Shown here: piece by piece, positions 51,812 to 61,154 of the stretch
How the letters are laid out: every line of letters starts with the position of its first letter
Numbering within the stretch: position 1 is the first letter of the stretch
Assembly (NCBI GenBank): GCA_024681215.1
Contig: JAILBG010000107.1
Coordinates: forward strand, 1 to 64,000
Length of the DNA: 64,000 bases
Direction: 5' to 3'
From: RUG563 sp024681215
GTDB taxonomy: Bacteria; Bacillota; Clostridia; Christensenellales; Aristaeellaceae
Made by a program: the position numbers and the translations under genes
Notes under the pieces: model-generated
Database searches by the model: none
Seen by the model: the letters and a program-made list of their open reading frames with translations, nothing else
Told to the model about the DNA's origin: nothing

Positions 51812-53572
51812 ATGAAAAGGCTGCTGTGTGTGGCATTGGCCGCGCTGATGATGCTGGCGCTGCTTCCCGCGGCGCAGGGAGAACCCCTGGAAACCTATGA
51901 GGCGGTGGCGGTGTGCGCGGACCTGACGGAAAGGATCGCGCTGAAGCAGAAGCCGGAGGCGGAAAGCGATTCCGTCTGCCTGATCTACGGGGGTACGCCC
52001 GTGACCGTGCTGGACGCCGATATGGGGAACGGATTTGCTTTGATCGCCGTGGAAGACGTGGCGGGATACCTGCCCGCGGACCGGCTGATGCGGAAAAACC
52101 GGAATTATGGCGCGCCGGAATTGCTTTTCCGGGCGGATGTGAAGAAGAAGCAAGGCGCTGATCTGCGGACGGCGCCGGACGCGTCCGCCGACGTTTCGGG
52201 CACTGCCCGGGGAGGCGTTTACCTGCTGGCGGACATGGGAAACGGCTGGCGGTACGTGACCACGAATGAAAAGGACCGCTGCGGCTTCGTTCCCGCGGAG
52301 GAACTGGAGGACGAAGAAATCTATGCCGAAGGCGCTTTCCTGATCCCCGCGGACAGGGGCGACAGGGTGACGGTGTACGCGGATGAAAACATGGAAACCC
52401 CGGCGGGGTTTTACTATGCCGGGTCCGGCGTGAACGTCGAAGGCTGCTCTCCGGACGGCGGCTACAGGGTTTGCTGCTGCGGCGGGATCACGGGGGAAGA
52501 CGGCGACGGCCCCATGGGCTATGTGCGCCGGGAGGACGTGCAGATTTTCGTCCAGCCCTGGGAGATCGTGGGGCGGGCCGTGAAGGGGACCGTCCTGGAG
52601 GATCTGGAACTCGGGAAAACCGGCCCGTTCCTGCCCCAAGGTGCGTCTTTGGTGATCGCAGGGGAATACAACGGGCTGTATCACGTCGTTTTCGACGATC
52701 CGGAAACGGGGCTGACCTGTTCCCGGCTGGTGGAAAAGGCTTTGGTTCAAGCGACGGACGTCCAGGCGGACCGGCATCAGCCGCCGCGGATCGCATACGG
52801 CCTGCTGACGGCGAGCGAAGACGAGGGCTTTACGCTCCTGGATCGGGAAAACGAGGATGAATGCGCGCCTTGGGAAGCGGAATCCGGCCTGTGCGAGATC
52901 ATCGGCGAGGGAGAGGACTGGTATCAGGCGCGGAAGCTGTTTGAGCCTAACTTCTTTATTGAGAAAACGGGCGTAAGGATCATTACCGCGCTGTATCCCG
53001 CGGCGACGGAGAAAAAAGGCGCCGGGGAATGGACGGTCCAAGAAGCGGACGAGGGGCTGTGGCTGCTGACGGTGGAAGCGGGCGCGGAAGCGCATTACGT
53101 CGCGACCATGGACGAGATCGTGGATGAAATCACCGCCTCCCCATCTTCCGGCGCAGCGCACTATTCCGTGTATCTCGTGCCGGGTATGGACATCACCCTG
53201 ACGGGAGACGCCGTTCTGACCCCGGCGGCGGAGGGTACTTTGCCCGTGATCCTGCCGGAGCACCCCGCCGACATGTTTACGGAAACGGTGATCTTTTCCG
53301 GTTCCGGACGGTTCTTCTGCGATGTGCAGCTGTCGGAATACACAAATTACTATGGGTACCGGATTACCCCGCTGCCGGGAGCGGAGAACAGCTTTGCCAC
53401 GGTGGACAGTCTGTTCGCGGATCCGGACGGCCACGCGGAGTCCGAAACGGTGATCTTCAGCGATCCGGAAAACGGAGATACGGGCGAGGAAGAATGGCTG
53501 GTGGATCTGGTTCCCGGCCAGTTCCTGAAATTGGAAAACTGCATCCTGGAAATCTGTTACGGAAACGGCTGA
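51812..53572 (+). CDS. Secreted protein with SH3-like repeats, function unknown
   Basis: A 586-residue exported protein. The ATG at 51812 follows AGGAAG and gives a signal peptide (hydrophobic residues 4-20, ending AAQG). Residues about 25-80 and 105-170 look like bacterial SH3 units (GTPVTVLDADMGNGFALI, LADMGNGWRYV, CGFVPAEEL). The middle has further barrel-like segments, and the last 200 residues, beginning near VEAGAEAHYVA, form a beta-rich domain I do not recognise. No catalytic motif is seen. It shares style with the secreted protein at 16499 and probably binds the wall. Confidence 0.75.
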   Translation: MKRLLCVALAALMMLALLPAAQGEPLETYEAVAVCADLTERIALKQKPEAESDSVCLIYGGTPVTVLDADMGNGFALIAVEDVAGYLPADRLMRKNRNYGAPELLFRADVKKKQGADLRTAPDASADVSGTARGGVYLLADMGNGWRYVTTNEKDRCGFVPAEELEDEEIYAEGAFLIPADRGDRVTVYADENMETPAGFYYAGSGVNVEGCSPDGGYRVCCCGGITGEDGDGPMGYVRREDVQIFVQPWEIVGRAVKGTVLEDLELGKTGPFLPQGASLVIAGEYNGLYHVVFDDPETGLTCSRLVEKALVQATDVQADRHQPPRIAYGLLTASEDEGFTLLDRENEDECAPWEAESGLCEIIGEGEDWYQARKLFEPNFFIEKTGVRIITALYPAATEKKGAGEWTVQEADEGLWLLTVEAGAEAHYVATMDEIVDEITASPSSGAAHYSVYLVPGMDITLTGDAVLTPAAEGTLPVILPEHPADMFTETVIFSGSGRFFCDVQLSEYTNYYGYRITPLPGAENSFATVDSLFADPDGHAESETVIFSDPENGDTGEEEWLVDLVPGQFLKLENCILEICYGNG

Positions 53573-53635
53573 CAGATTGCGGAATCATTGAGAGTTTACA
53601 AAATTATTTCAATTTGTTTCAAAAAGGCTGTACTT

Positions 53636-53674
53636 GCGCCCCTTGATTATGCTATAATAAGGGGCGCGTTTTTT
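53636..53674 (+). terminator. Terminator with a promoter-like -10 box in its loop
   Basis: GCGCCCCTT/AAGGGGCGC stem, 14-base loop, then G and six T. The loop carries TGCTATAAT, an extended -10 pattern at 53650-53658. A transcript from it would begin near the right arm and serve maf. Confidence 0.75.
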
Positions 53675-53715
53675 GTGTACGCAAAAATGCGCGGAACAGG
53701 AAAGGAACAAGGCAC

Positions 53716-54282
53716 ATGCAGGAAGCGTTGATCCTGGCGTCCTCTTCCCCCCGCAGGCGGGAACTGATGGGCTACACGGGAATCCCCTTTGAAGTGATCG
53801 CTGCGGACGCGGAGGAAGCCACCCACGGGGATCCCCGGACGCTGGTGATGGAAAACGCCCGGCGGAAGGCCCGGGCCGCGGCGGACGCCCATCCCGGGCG
53901 GACGGTGCTGGGGGCGGATACGGTGGTGTATCTGGACGGGCAGGTGCTGGGCAAGCCGAAGGACCATGCGGACGCCAAACAGATGATCGCCGCGCTGTCC
54001 GGCGCGTGGCACACGGTGTATACCGGGGTGTGCGTGATCTCTCCCCGGGGCGAGGACGTGCGCTTCGACGAATCGCGGGTGCAGTTCGTGACGCTGACGC
54101 CGGAGGAGATCGACCGGTACGCGGCGTCGGCGGAGCCCATGGACAAGGCCGGGGCCTACGCCCTGCAGGGGAAGGGCGGCATGTTCGTGCGCCGCATCGA
54201 GGGCAGCTATTCCAACGTGATCGGCCTGCCCATGGCGCTGGTAAGGGACATGCTCACTGCCGCAGGCGTGCCTGTTTTATAA
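53716..54282 (+). CDS. maf: Maf-family nucleotide pyrophosphatase
   Basis: Maf proteins hydrolyse non-canonical nucleoside triphosphates such as dTTP or modified UTP and are linked to septum regulation. The 188-residue protein begins LILASSSPRRRELM and carries GADTVVYLDGQVLGKP, the family's catalytic region with the Asp general base. The C-terminal FVRRIEGSYSNVIGLPMALV is typical. It precedes mreB by 30 bases, as in many Firmicutes where maf leads the mre operon. The substrate subtype is not determined here. Confidence 0.95.
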   Translation: MQEALILASSSPRRRELMGYTGIPFEVIAADAEEATHGDPRTLVMENARRKARAAADAHPGRTVLGADTVVYLDGQVLGKPKDHADAKQMIAALSGAWHTVYTGVCVISPRGEDVRFDESRVQFVTLTPEEIDRYAASAEPMDKAGAYALQGKGGMFVRRIEGSYSNVIGLPMALVRDMLTAAGVPVL

Positions 54283-54312
54283 GAAAACAACAGAATGGAC
54301 GGATGAAGATAC

Positions 54313-55356
54313 ATGGCCATCATTGCGCCGGATATCGGCATTGATCTGGGCACAGCCAATACGCAGGTATACGTGCGGAGAAAGGGCATCGTGATCGACG
54401 AGCCTTCCCTGCTGGTGGTGGACCGCACGGGGCGGCACGCCGTGCGCGCCATCGGGGAGGAAGCCTGGGCGCTGCTGGGCAGGACCGCCGCGGATGTGAC
54501 CAGCGTTCGCCCCCTGTCGGACGGCATGATCCGGGATTTCGATATGACCCAGTATATGCTGCAGTATTTCGTAAGAAAGGCCATCGGCGCTTCCCGGCTG
54601 GTGAAGCCCCGGGCCATCATGACCATTCCCTGCCGGGTGTCGCCCATCGAGCGCCGGGCCGTGCGCAAGGCAGCGGTGTACGCGGGCGTCCGCCAGGGGC
54701 AATTGCATCTGGTGGAAAAGCCCTTCGCGGCGGCCATCGGCAGCGGACTTCCCGTGTTTGAGCCCACGGGCAGCATGGTGGTGGATATCGGCGGCGGCAC
54801 CACCGAAGCCGCGGTGATCAGCCTGGGGGGCATCGTGGTGTCCCGTTCCATCCGCATCGGCGGGGTGAAAATGGACGAGAGCATCATCGCTTACGTGAAA
54901 AGGGAATTCAACATGCTCATCGGCGACCGCACCGCGGAGGACGTGAAGATCGCTCTGGGAAGCGCCCTGCCGCTCAAGGAGGAGCGCCGGGTGCTGGTGC
55001 GGGGCCGGGATATGATCACCAATCTGCCCCAGACGGCGGAAATCTCCTCCGCCGCCGTGTACGAGGCCCTCAAGGGCACCTGCCAGGCGATCCTGGGGGC
55101 CATCCAGAACGTGCTGGAAAGGACGCCGCCGGAACTGGCGGGGGACGTGATGAAATCCGGCATCCATCTGACGGGCGGCGCATCCCAGCTTTTCGGGCTG
55201 GATCAGTTCATCGCGTCCGAGCTGGATATGCCCGTGCTGCTGGCCCGGGATCCCATGGGCTGCGCCGCGCTGGGCGCCGGCCATCTGGCGGACAACATCG
55301 AACTGCTGCACCGGATCGGAAAATCCAGCTTCCTTCGGGAGGAAGGCGAGGAGTAA
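54313..55356 (+). CDS. mreB: Rod-shape protein MreB
   Basis: MreB is the bacterial actin that directs lateral wall synthesis. The 347-residue protein has the actin-fold phosphate loops GIDLGTANTQVYV and VVDIGGGTTEAAV, and the LTGGASQLFGLDQFI segment. It leads mreC, mreD and pbp2 in the usual order. The ribosome site before the ATG is weak (GGATGAAG). Confidence 0.97.
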   Translation: MAIIAPDIGIDLGTANTQVYVRRKGIVIDEPSLLVVDRTGRHAVRAIGEEAWALLGRTAADVTSVRPLSDGMIRDFDMTQYMLQYFVRKAIGASRLVKPRAIMTIPCRVSPIERRAVRKAAVYAGVRQGQLHLVEKPFAAAIGSGLPVFEPTGSMVVDIGGGTTEAAVISLGGIVVSRSIRIGGVKMDESIIAYVKREFNMLIGDRTAEDVKIALGSALPLKEERRVLVRGRDMITNLPQTAEISSAAVYEALKGTCQAILGAIQNVLERTPPELAGDVMKSGIHLTGGASQLFGLDQFIASELDMPVLLARDPMGCAALGAGHLADNIELLHRIGKSSFLREEGEE

Positions 55357-55362
55357 AACGGC

Positions 55363-56994
55363 ATGGCGAGACGTGAACAGCGGGAATTCTCCGAAAGCGA
55401 AAGCCTGCGCGCCCAAGGCGGACAGGATGATTTTGGCGTGGAGGAACGCAAGCCGCTCTGGGCCCTGGAAATGGAAAGCAGCGCCGGAAAGCAGGAGGAC
55501 GACCTGACGCAGGAAGCCGTCCGGGAAGCGGACGCCGGGAAGCGGGAAAACGCGGACAGCCAGGCCGAAAGCGCCTCCCGGGAGGAAAAGCCCGCCCCGG
55601 AACCGCCGCGGCAGGGCAGGGATAGCGCCGGGGAGAGCCGCACCGACGAAAGGGCAGCCGACGAAGCCTGGAGCCGGGAGGCAAAGCGGGTGGAAAGCGC
55701 CGCCCAAAGGCGCCGGGAGCGTCCCGCGGAGCCGGCCGGCAATAAAAACCGCAAGGGAAAAAAGAAAAAGAACGGCAGGGGAGACAGCCAGGAAGGCTTC
55801 CTGCGCAATCTGATCATCATTGTAGTCTGCTCGGTGCTGTTCATCATGGTGGCCATGACGGTGGTATCCAATTTTGTGGACATGCCCATCCTGCAGCTGC
55901 CCAAGAAAGCGGTCACGGCGGCGTTCACCCCGGTGCAGCGCCTGTTTTCCGGGGTCACGGACCGGGTGGTGGAATACCTGCGGACGCTGAAGATCCGCGG
56001 CAATCTGGAATATGAATACGATCAGCTGCTGATCAAGCTGGACGAAATGGCCACGGAAGTGGCGGTGAACGAGGAGCTGCGCCGCACCAATCAATCCCTT
56101 TATGACCTGCTGGACGAGCAGGAGCGCAACCGCAGCATGAATCCCCTGGCGGCCACGGTGATCGGCACGGACACCAGCAATTATTTTTCCACCCTGACCC
56201 TGGACGTGGGCAGCAAGAACGGCGTGACGGAATACATGGCCGTGGTGGCCCAGGGCGGCCTGGTGGGCGTCACCTACGACGTGAAGGACTATAAATGCCA
56301 GGTGCGCTGCATCATCAACAGCGACTGCACCGTAGCAGGCCTCGTGCAGTCCAGCCGGGATCAGGGCAGCGTAAAGGGCACCCTGGGGACCGACGGGAAG
56401 CCCATGTGCCGCATGTACTATCTGCCGGATTCTTCCCTGCCCCGGCCCGGAGACGTGGTGGTCACCTCCGGCGTGGGCCTGGAATTTCCCAAGGGCATCC
56501 CCATCGGGTACATCCGGGAAAGCACCCGGGGCATGGACGACAACAAATCCTACGTGGTACTGGAGCCCGTGGTGGATTTCCAGCACCTGGAGTACGTGAC
56601 GGTGTACCGCTACCGGCCCACCTATGCCGAGGCGGCCCAGGCGCGGGTCAACGCCTCTCAGGAGATCGTCCTGGAGCCGCTGGCCACGGCGCGGCCCATC
56701 CCGGAATGGGAGACCGGCGGCGTGAGCGATTTCATTTTCAGCGCTACGGATGCGCCCTCGTCCACCGGGACCCCGGAGGACGCCGCCACGTCCGCGCCGC
56801 AGGATGCGCCCACCCCAACGCCGGCCCCCTCCGCGGCCCCCGCGGGGACGGAGCCGCCGCCGAATCTGGAATACCGTCCGGCGGACAAGGAGTACGTCAC
56901 GCCCACCCCCACGGCGCGGCCCACCTTTACCCCGGAGCCTTCGCCGGTGCCCACGCCGGACCCCGGCGCCATGAAACTGGAGGATGACGAGTGA
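55363..56994 (+). CDS. mreC: Rod-shape protein MreC, with long N- and C-terminal extensions
   Basis: MreC links cytoplasmic MreB to external wall synthases. At 543 residues it is nearly twice the usual length. Residues 1-145 are a charged, Glu/Arg-rich, likely disordered cytoplasmic segment ending in a Lys/Gly stretch; the membrane helix is at about 149-170 (NLIIIVVCSVLFIMVAMTVVS). The coiled coil (NLEYEYDQLLIKLDEMA) and the MreC beta domain follow (VIGTDTSNYFSTLTLDVGSKNG, then VVTSGVGLEFPKGIPIGYI). From about residue 455 a Pro/Thr/Ala-rich tail reaches the end. Extensions of this kind occur in some Clostridia but are not conserved in MreC. Confidence 0.93.
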   Translation: MARREQREFSESESLRAQGGQDDFGVEERKPLWALEMESSAGKQEDDLTQEAVREADAGKRENADSQAESASREEKPAPEPPRQGRDSAGESRTDERAADEAWSREAKRVESAAQRRRERPAEPAGNKNRKGKKKKNGRGDSQEGFLRNLIIIVVCSVLFIMVAMTVVSNFVDMPILQLPKKAVTAAFTPVQRLFSGVTDRVVEYLRTLKIRGNLEYEYDQLLIKLDEMATEVAVNEELRRTNQSLYDLLDEQERNRSMNPLAATVIGTDTSNYFSTLTLDVGSKNGVTEYMAVVAQGGLVGVTYDVKDYKCQVRCIINSDCTVAGLVQSSRDQGSVKGTLGTDGKPMCRMYYLPDSSLPRPGDVVVTSGVGLEFPKGIPIGYIRESTRGMDDNKSYVVLEPVVDFQHLEYVTVYRYRPTYAEAAQARVNASQEIVLEPLATARPIPEWETGGVSDFIFSATDAPSSTGTPEDAATSAPQDAPTPTPAPSAAPAGTEPPPNLEYRPADKEYVTPTPTARPTFTPEPSPVPTPDPGAMKLEDDE

Positions 56995-57635
56995 AAGCGC
57001 TGAGGAGAGCCCTGAAGGTGCTGGCGCTTTCCCTGCTGGCTTATCTGGTGCAGGCGTGCGTGATGCAGTACCTGAAAATCGGCGGCATTTGCGGCAGCGT
57101 GCTGTTCGCCATGCTGGCCGTGATCGTGGTGTCCTGCGGGAAGAAATACGCCTTCTGCGCTTCCTGCGTGATCGCCATGCTGATGGAAAGCATGCTGAAG
57201 CTGTCCAACGTGCCGGGCTTCTATGTGATCGCATATCCGGTGATCACCATGCTGTGCGCCCAGGCCTTCGCGGACATGAGCGACAGGCAGCTGGAGCGGC
57301 AGCGCGTCATCAACGACAACCGCCGCGCCCGTCAGCAGCAGCGGGGCGGAAGGGACCGCTGGTGGCGGAGGCTGTTTTCCCATCGGCGGGAAGGCGACCT
57401 GCCCGCCCATCTGCGCATCCCCCTGTGCGCGGTGCTGATGGATCTGATCATGAATATCGCTTTGTGCACGTATATGTACCTGATCGGGGAGGATATCACC
57501 GCGTCCCATGCGGCGCGGGCGCTGGGCGCCGCGCTGTATACCGCCGGGATCGCGGCGCTGATCATGGTGCCGGTCCGGTACGTGCTGCGCATGTATACGC
57601 CCCGCAGGCGCGCAAAGGGAGGTGAGGCGCCGTGA
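56991..57635 (+). CDS. mreD: Rod-shape protein MreD-like
   Basis: A 214-residue membrane protein at the mreD position. Helices near residues 7-25, 33-55, 57-85, 140-160 and 170-200 flank a basic cytoplasmic loop (about 95-130) with WWRRLF. MreD is poorly conserved, so the call rests largely on order. The GTG start overlaps the mreC stop (GTGA), and its own stop overlaps the pbp2 start the same way. Confidence 0.85.
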   Translation: MKALRRALKVLALSLLAYLVQACVMQYLKIGGICGSVLFAMLAVIVVSCGKKYAFCASCVIAMLMESMLKLSNVPGFYVIAYPVITMLCAQAFADMSDRQLERQRVINDNRRARQQQRGGRDRWWRRLFSHRREGDLPAHLRIPLCAVLMDLIMNIALCTYMYLIGEDITASHAARALGAALYTAGIAALIMVPVRYVLRMYTPRRRAKGGEAP

Positions 57636-60271
57636 AGGACGAATTCAAAAGAAACCGCAGAAAAAAGAAAAAGAATCAGCAGCTCAACACCCGGTTCCTG
57701 TTTTTTACCGGCGTGGTGATGCTGGCCTTCGGCGTGCTCATCCTCAATCTGTACGATCTGCAGGTGGTGTCCGGCCAGGAATATGCCGAGACCGCCAGCA
57801 ACCAGAGCATCAAATCCATCGCCATCCGGGGCAGCCGCGGAATGATCACGGACATCAATTCCGTGGTGCTGGCCAAATCCGAAAAGGCGTACAATGTCAC
57901 CTTCTACCGGGACAACAGCGACTGGGATTATCCCACCGCCCAGCTGCTGGAGGCCATCGAGATCGTGGAAAGCCACGGGGGCCAGATCACCGTAACGTCC
58001 CCCCTGATCCGCAATGCGGAGACCGGCGAATGGGAATTCAATTTCGGCGACGGCATTTCGGAAAGCGCCTACAACAAGCGCAAAGAATACTTCTATTCCA
58101 ACAATTATCTCACGGCCTCCACCCTGGATACGCCGGAAAAGTGCTTCAAGCGCCTGCGCCAGCGTTTCGGCTTTACCGCGCTGGAGGACGGGACTTACCT
58201 GTTCCAGGTGGACGCGGACGGCAACTCCGTGGTGCCCGACGCCGTATCGCCCAACCGGAACAAGGCGGTGTCCTCCGTGCCGGTGACCGAGGATACGGTG
58301 CTCAAGGTCATCGCCATCAACACCACCATGCAGGATAACGCTTTCAACTCCCTGCCCGTGGCCATCGCCGAGGACGTGAGCTATGAAACCGTCAGCGAGA
58401 TCGAAGGGCGCAGCATGAGCATGCCCTGGGTGGGGGTGACGATGGGGGACAAGCGGGTGTATCCCAACGGCTCCCTGGCCGCCACGGTCATCGGATATAC
58501 GGGCAAGATCCAGAACGCGGATTATTATTACAGCGATCTGAAGCCCGCCGGCTACGCCATGAACGATTACATCGGCCAGGACGGCATCGAGGCCAGCATG
58601 GAAAGCTGGCTCACCGCCAACATCAAGGACCGGCAGGGCAGCCGGGTGGTGGAGGTGACCCCGGACGGCAAGGTGACCCGGGTGCTTTCCGAAAAAGCGC
58701 CCCAGAACGGCAACACCGTGAAGCTCACCATCAATTCCCAGTACCAGGCCGTGGCGGAACGGGCCATCGCCGCCAACGTGGAGCGCACCCGCAACGAGCA
58801 GGAAAAACGCATGCGGGATCCCAAATGGCTGGAAACCAACAAGGACAAGGTGGGCAGCCGGGACTGGGAAGAATTCCCCATCCGCCTGGCCACCACCGGC
58901 GTGCTGATCGTGATGGACCTCCGGGAGGGCAACGCCGGCAACATCCTGGCCCTGGCCCAGTACCCCAACTACGATCTGAACGCCATGGTGAAGGGCGGGG
59001 ATCCGGCGCTGCAGATCGTGCAGGACGAACGCGGATTGCTGATGAACTACGCCATCCAGACCCGCGCCGAGCCAGGCTCCATTTTCAAGATGGTCACGGG
59101 CCTGGCGGCCCTGACCAACGGCGTGCTGACCCCCTTTGAAATGATCGACGACGGCGGCCGCTTCATGCAGTACACCAACAACCGCGAGGACGCGCCCAAA
59201 TGCTGGACCAGCAAGCCTTCCACCCATAAGGACCAGACCATCGTGGAGGGGCTGACGAATTCCTGCAACTATTTCTTCTACACCTGCGCGTCCCGCATGT
59301 ACGATCAGTTCCCCTCGGAGGAGCGGCTGTACAAATACGCGGCGCAGATGGGCCTCACCAGCAAAACGGGCATCGACCTGCCGGGCGAACTGCGCCCCGT
59401 GGTGGGGAACCAGACCAACCTGTACGACCAGACCGTCAGCATCTCCGAGCAGATGACGGATACCCCCGCCATTGTGGCCGCGGCCATCAAGAAGCATCTG
59501 ATCAACTACGGCGCCAGCTACGGCATCGAATACGACAACGCCCGGCTGGACCGGTGCATCAAGCTGCTGATGGACATGGCCATCAACACCTCTTCCGACG
59601 ACTGGGTGGTGAACGCCCGCCCCATCTTCATGACGGAATTGAACATGACCCGAACGATGGTGCTGCAGGCCGCGCTGATGCGCGATCTGTGGACGTACCT
59701 GAACACCATCAAATGGGGCGGCAGCCAGGAGATCCAGATGGGCGTGGGCCAGTCCATTACCCTGCTGACGCCCATCACCGTGGTGCGCTATATCGGGTCC
59801 GTCACCAACGACGCCATCGTGTACAACCCCAACATCGTGGATTCCATCATTTCCCCGGAGGGCGAGATCCTCTCCCAGCGTACCGCCACCCAGTTCAACG
59901 TCCTGGAAAGCGCCAAGCCGTACATGCAGTATATCCTGCGGGGGCTGGAGGGCGTGGTCGACGAAACCGGTACCGCCGCGGCCCAGTTCAAGGATTGGAA
60001 GTACACGCCCAAAGAGGTCATGTACGGAAAAACGGGAACGTCCCAGGTGACCATCGGCAAGATCCGGCTGGACCTGGAGAACAACGGCTGGTTCGTGGCC
60101 ATGTGCCCCAACGCCAAGCCGGAAATCGCCATCGTCAGCTTCATTCCCAACGGCCTGTCCGGCGCGTTCACCACCCGGGCCGCCCGGGACTTTATCGAAT
60201 TCTATCTGGATGAAAAAGCGAAGGTGGATGACACCCTGACGCTGCCCGGCGGGAACAGCCTGGCGCCCTGA
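57632..60271 (+). CDS. mrdA: Penicillin-binding protein 2 (class B transpeptidase)
   Basis: A class B PBP that crosslinks peptidoglycan during elongation with RodA. The 879-residue protein has a membrane helix near residues 22-45, a large pedestal domain, then the transpeptidase: SxxK in PGSIFKMV (Ser near 484), SxN in TNSCNYF (near 544) and KTGT in YGKTGTSQ (near 799). It is longer than the roughly 700 residues of Bacillus PBP2A, mostly from pedestal insertions between 90 and 400. GTG start overlapping mreD. The basic run KRNRRKKKKN at the start marks the cytoplasmic side. Confidence 0.95.
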   Translation: MKDEFKRNRRKKKKNQQLNTRFLFFTGVVMLAFGVLILNLYDLQVVSGQEYAETASNQSIKSIAIRGSRGMITDINSVVLAKSEKAYNVTFYRDNSDWDYPTAQLLEAIEIVESHGGQITVTSPLIRNAETGEWEFNFGDGISESAYNKRKEYFYSNNYLTASTLDTPEKCFKRLRQRFGFTALEDGTYLFQVDADGNSVVPDAVSPNRNKAVSSVPVTEDTVLKVIAINTTMQDNAFNSLPVAIAEDVSYETVSEIEGRSMSMPWVGVTMGDKRVYPNGSLAATVIGYTGKIQNADYYYSDLKPAGYAMNDYIGQDGIEASMESWLTANIKDRQGSRVVEVTPDGKVTRVLSEKAPQNGNTVKLTINSQYQAVAERAIAANVERTRNEQEKRMRDPKWLETNKDKVGSRDWEEFPIRLATTGVLIVMDLREGNAGNILALAQYPNYDLNAMVKGGDPALQIVQDERGLLMNYAIQTRAEPGSIFKMVTGLAALTNGVLTPFEMIDDGGRFMQYTNNREDAPKCWTSKPSTHKDQTIVEGLTNSCNYFFYTCASRMYDQFPSEERLYKYAAQMGLTSKTGIDLPGELRPVVGNQTNLYDQTVSISEQMTDTPAIVAAAIKKHLINYGASYGIEYDNARLDRCIKLLMDMAINTSSDDWVVNARPIFMTELNMTRTMVLQAALMRDLWTYLNTIKWGGSQEIQMGVGQSITLLTPITVVRYIGSVTNDAIVYNPNIVDSIISPEGEILSQRTATQFNVLESAKPYMQYILRGLEGVVDETGTAAAQFKDWKYTPKEVMYGKTGTSQVTIGKIRLDLENNGWFVAMCPNAKPEIAIVSFIPNGLSGAFTTRAARDFIEFYLDEKAKVDDTLTLPGGNSLAP

Positions 60272-60362
60272 AAAGGGGCGCGGGCCGGCCCGGCGGCGTA
60301 ACGGGCATTCGTTTGACGGTCCATGGAAAGACCGACCGCAGAACAGGAAAGGAAAGCGGAAA

Positions 60363-61154
60363 ATGGGACGCGTTTTTTCGATCATGTCCGGCAAGGGCGG
60401 CGTAGGGAAAAGCACTCTGGCCGCGGCTTTGGCGGAGTATTATGCCCGGGAAGGGAAAAAGGTGGCGCTGCTGGACGGCGACACGGGCCTGCGCTGCGCG
60501 GATTTGCTGCTGGGATTGCAGGATAAGATCGTATACGATCTGGGCGATGTGACGGAGAAAAACTGCGATCTGGAAAAAGCGGCGGTGGACGCAAGCGGCA
60601 TCCCGGGGCTCACCCTGCTGGCCGCGCCCCAGATGATGCGCGCGTCCGATATGAAGGCGAAGGACGTGGGGCGGATCGTGACCAGGCTGGCGGAGCAGAA
60701 CGATATCGTGCTCCTGGACGCCCCGGCGGGGATCGGAAGGGGACTTAAAAACCTGCTGGGCGCGGCGGCGGAGCCCGTGATCGTGGCGACGCCGGACGAC
60801 GTGTGCGTCCGGGACGCGGAGCGGCTTTCCGCGCTGCTCTCCCAGCGGGAGGAGCCCCGGCCCGTGATCGTATTCAACCGGGTCAGCCCGAAGCTGGTGC
60901 GGAAAGGGGATATGACGCCGCCGGATGTGCTGGCCGCATCCCTGGATCTGCCGCTGATGGGCGTGATCCCGGAAAGCAGAAAGGTATATCAGGCCCTTTT
61001 GACCCACAAAACCCCCATGCAGTGCGGGGACATGCGTTTTATCAGGGCCATAGAGGGCATCGCCGGCAGGCTGCTGGGGGCGGACGTGCCCATGGAGCGG
61101 TATGCGCCCAGCGCCGTATTGCAGTTTTTCAGGCGGGGAGGTGACGGCCCGTGA
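60363..61154 (+). CDS. minD: Septum-site determining protein MinD
   Basis: MinD is a membrane-binding ATPase that positions the division septum. The 263-residue protein has the deviant Walker A GKGGVGKST, VALLDGDTGLR and LLDAPAGIG. The C-terminal tail (YAPSAVLQFFRRGG) could form a short amphipathic membrane helix. No minC precedes it and no minE follows, although mreBCD-pbp2-minC-minD is common in Firmicutes; minC may lie elsewhere. AGGAAAG precedes the ATG. RodA overlaps its stop. Confidence 0.93.
   Translation: MGRVFSIMSGKGGVGKSTLAAALAEYYAREGKKVALLDGDTGLRCADLLLGLQDKIVYDLGDVTEKNCDLEKAAVDASGIPGLTLLAAPQMMRASDMKAKDVGRIVTRLAEQNDIVLLDAPAGIGRGLKNLLGAAAEPVIVATPDDVCVRDAERLSALLSQREEPRPVIVFNRVSPKLVRKGDMTPPDVLAASLDLPLMGVIPESRKVYQALLTHKTPMQCGDMRFIRAIEGIAGRLLGADVPMERYAPSAVLQFFRRGGDGP

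Noticed and set aside
54277..57234. A 985-codon minus-strand frame opposite mreB/mreC
   Set aside because: Shadow frame; the opposite strand encodes conserved proteins.
57332..60415. A 1027-codon minus-strand frame opposite mreD and pbp2
   Set aside because: Shadow frame, rich in His/Gly/Val as expected from reversed high-GC codons.
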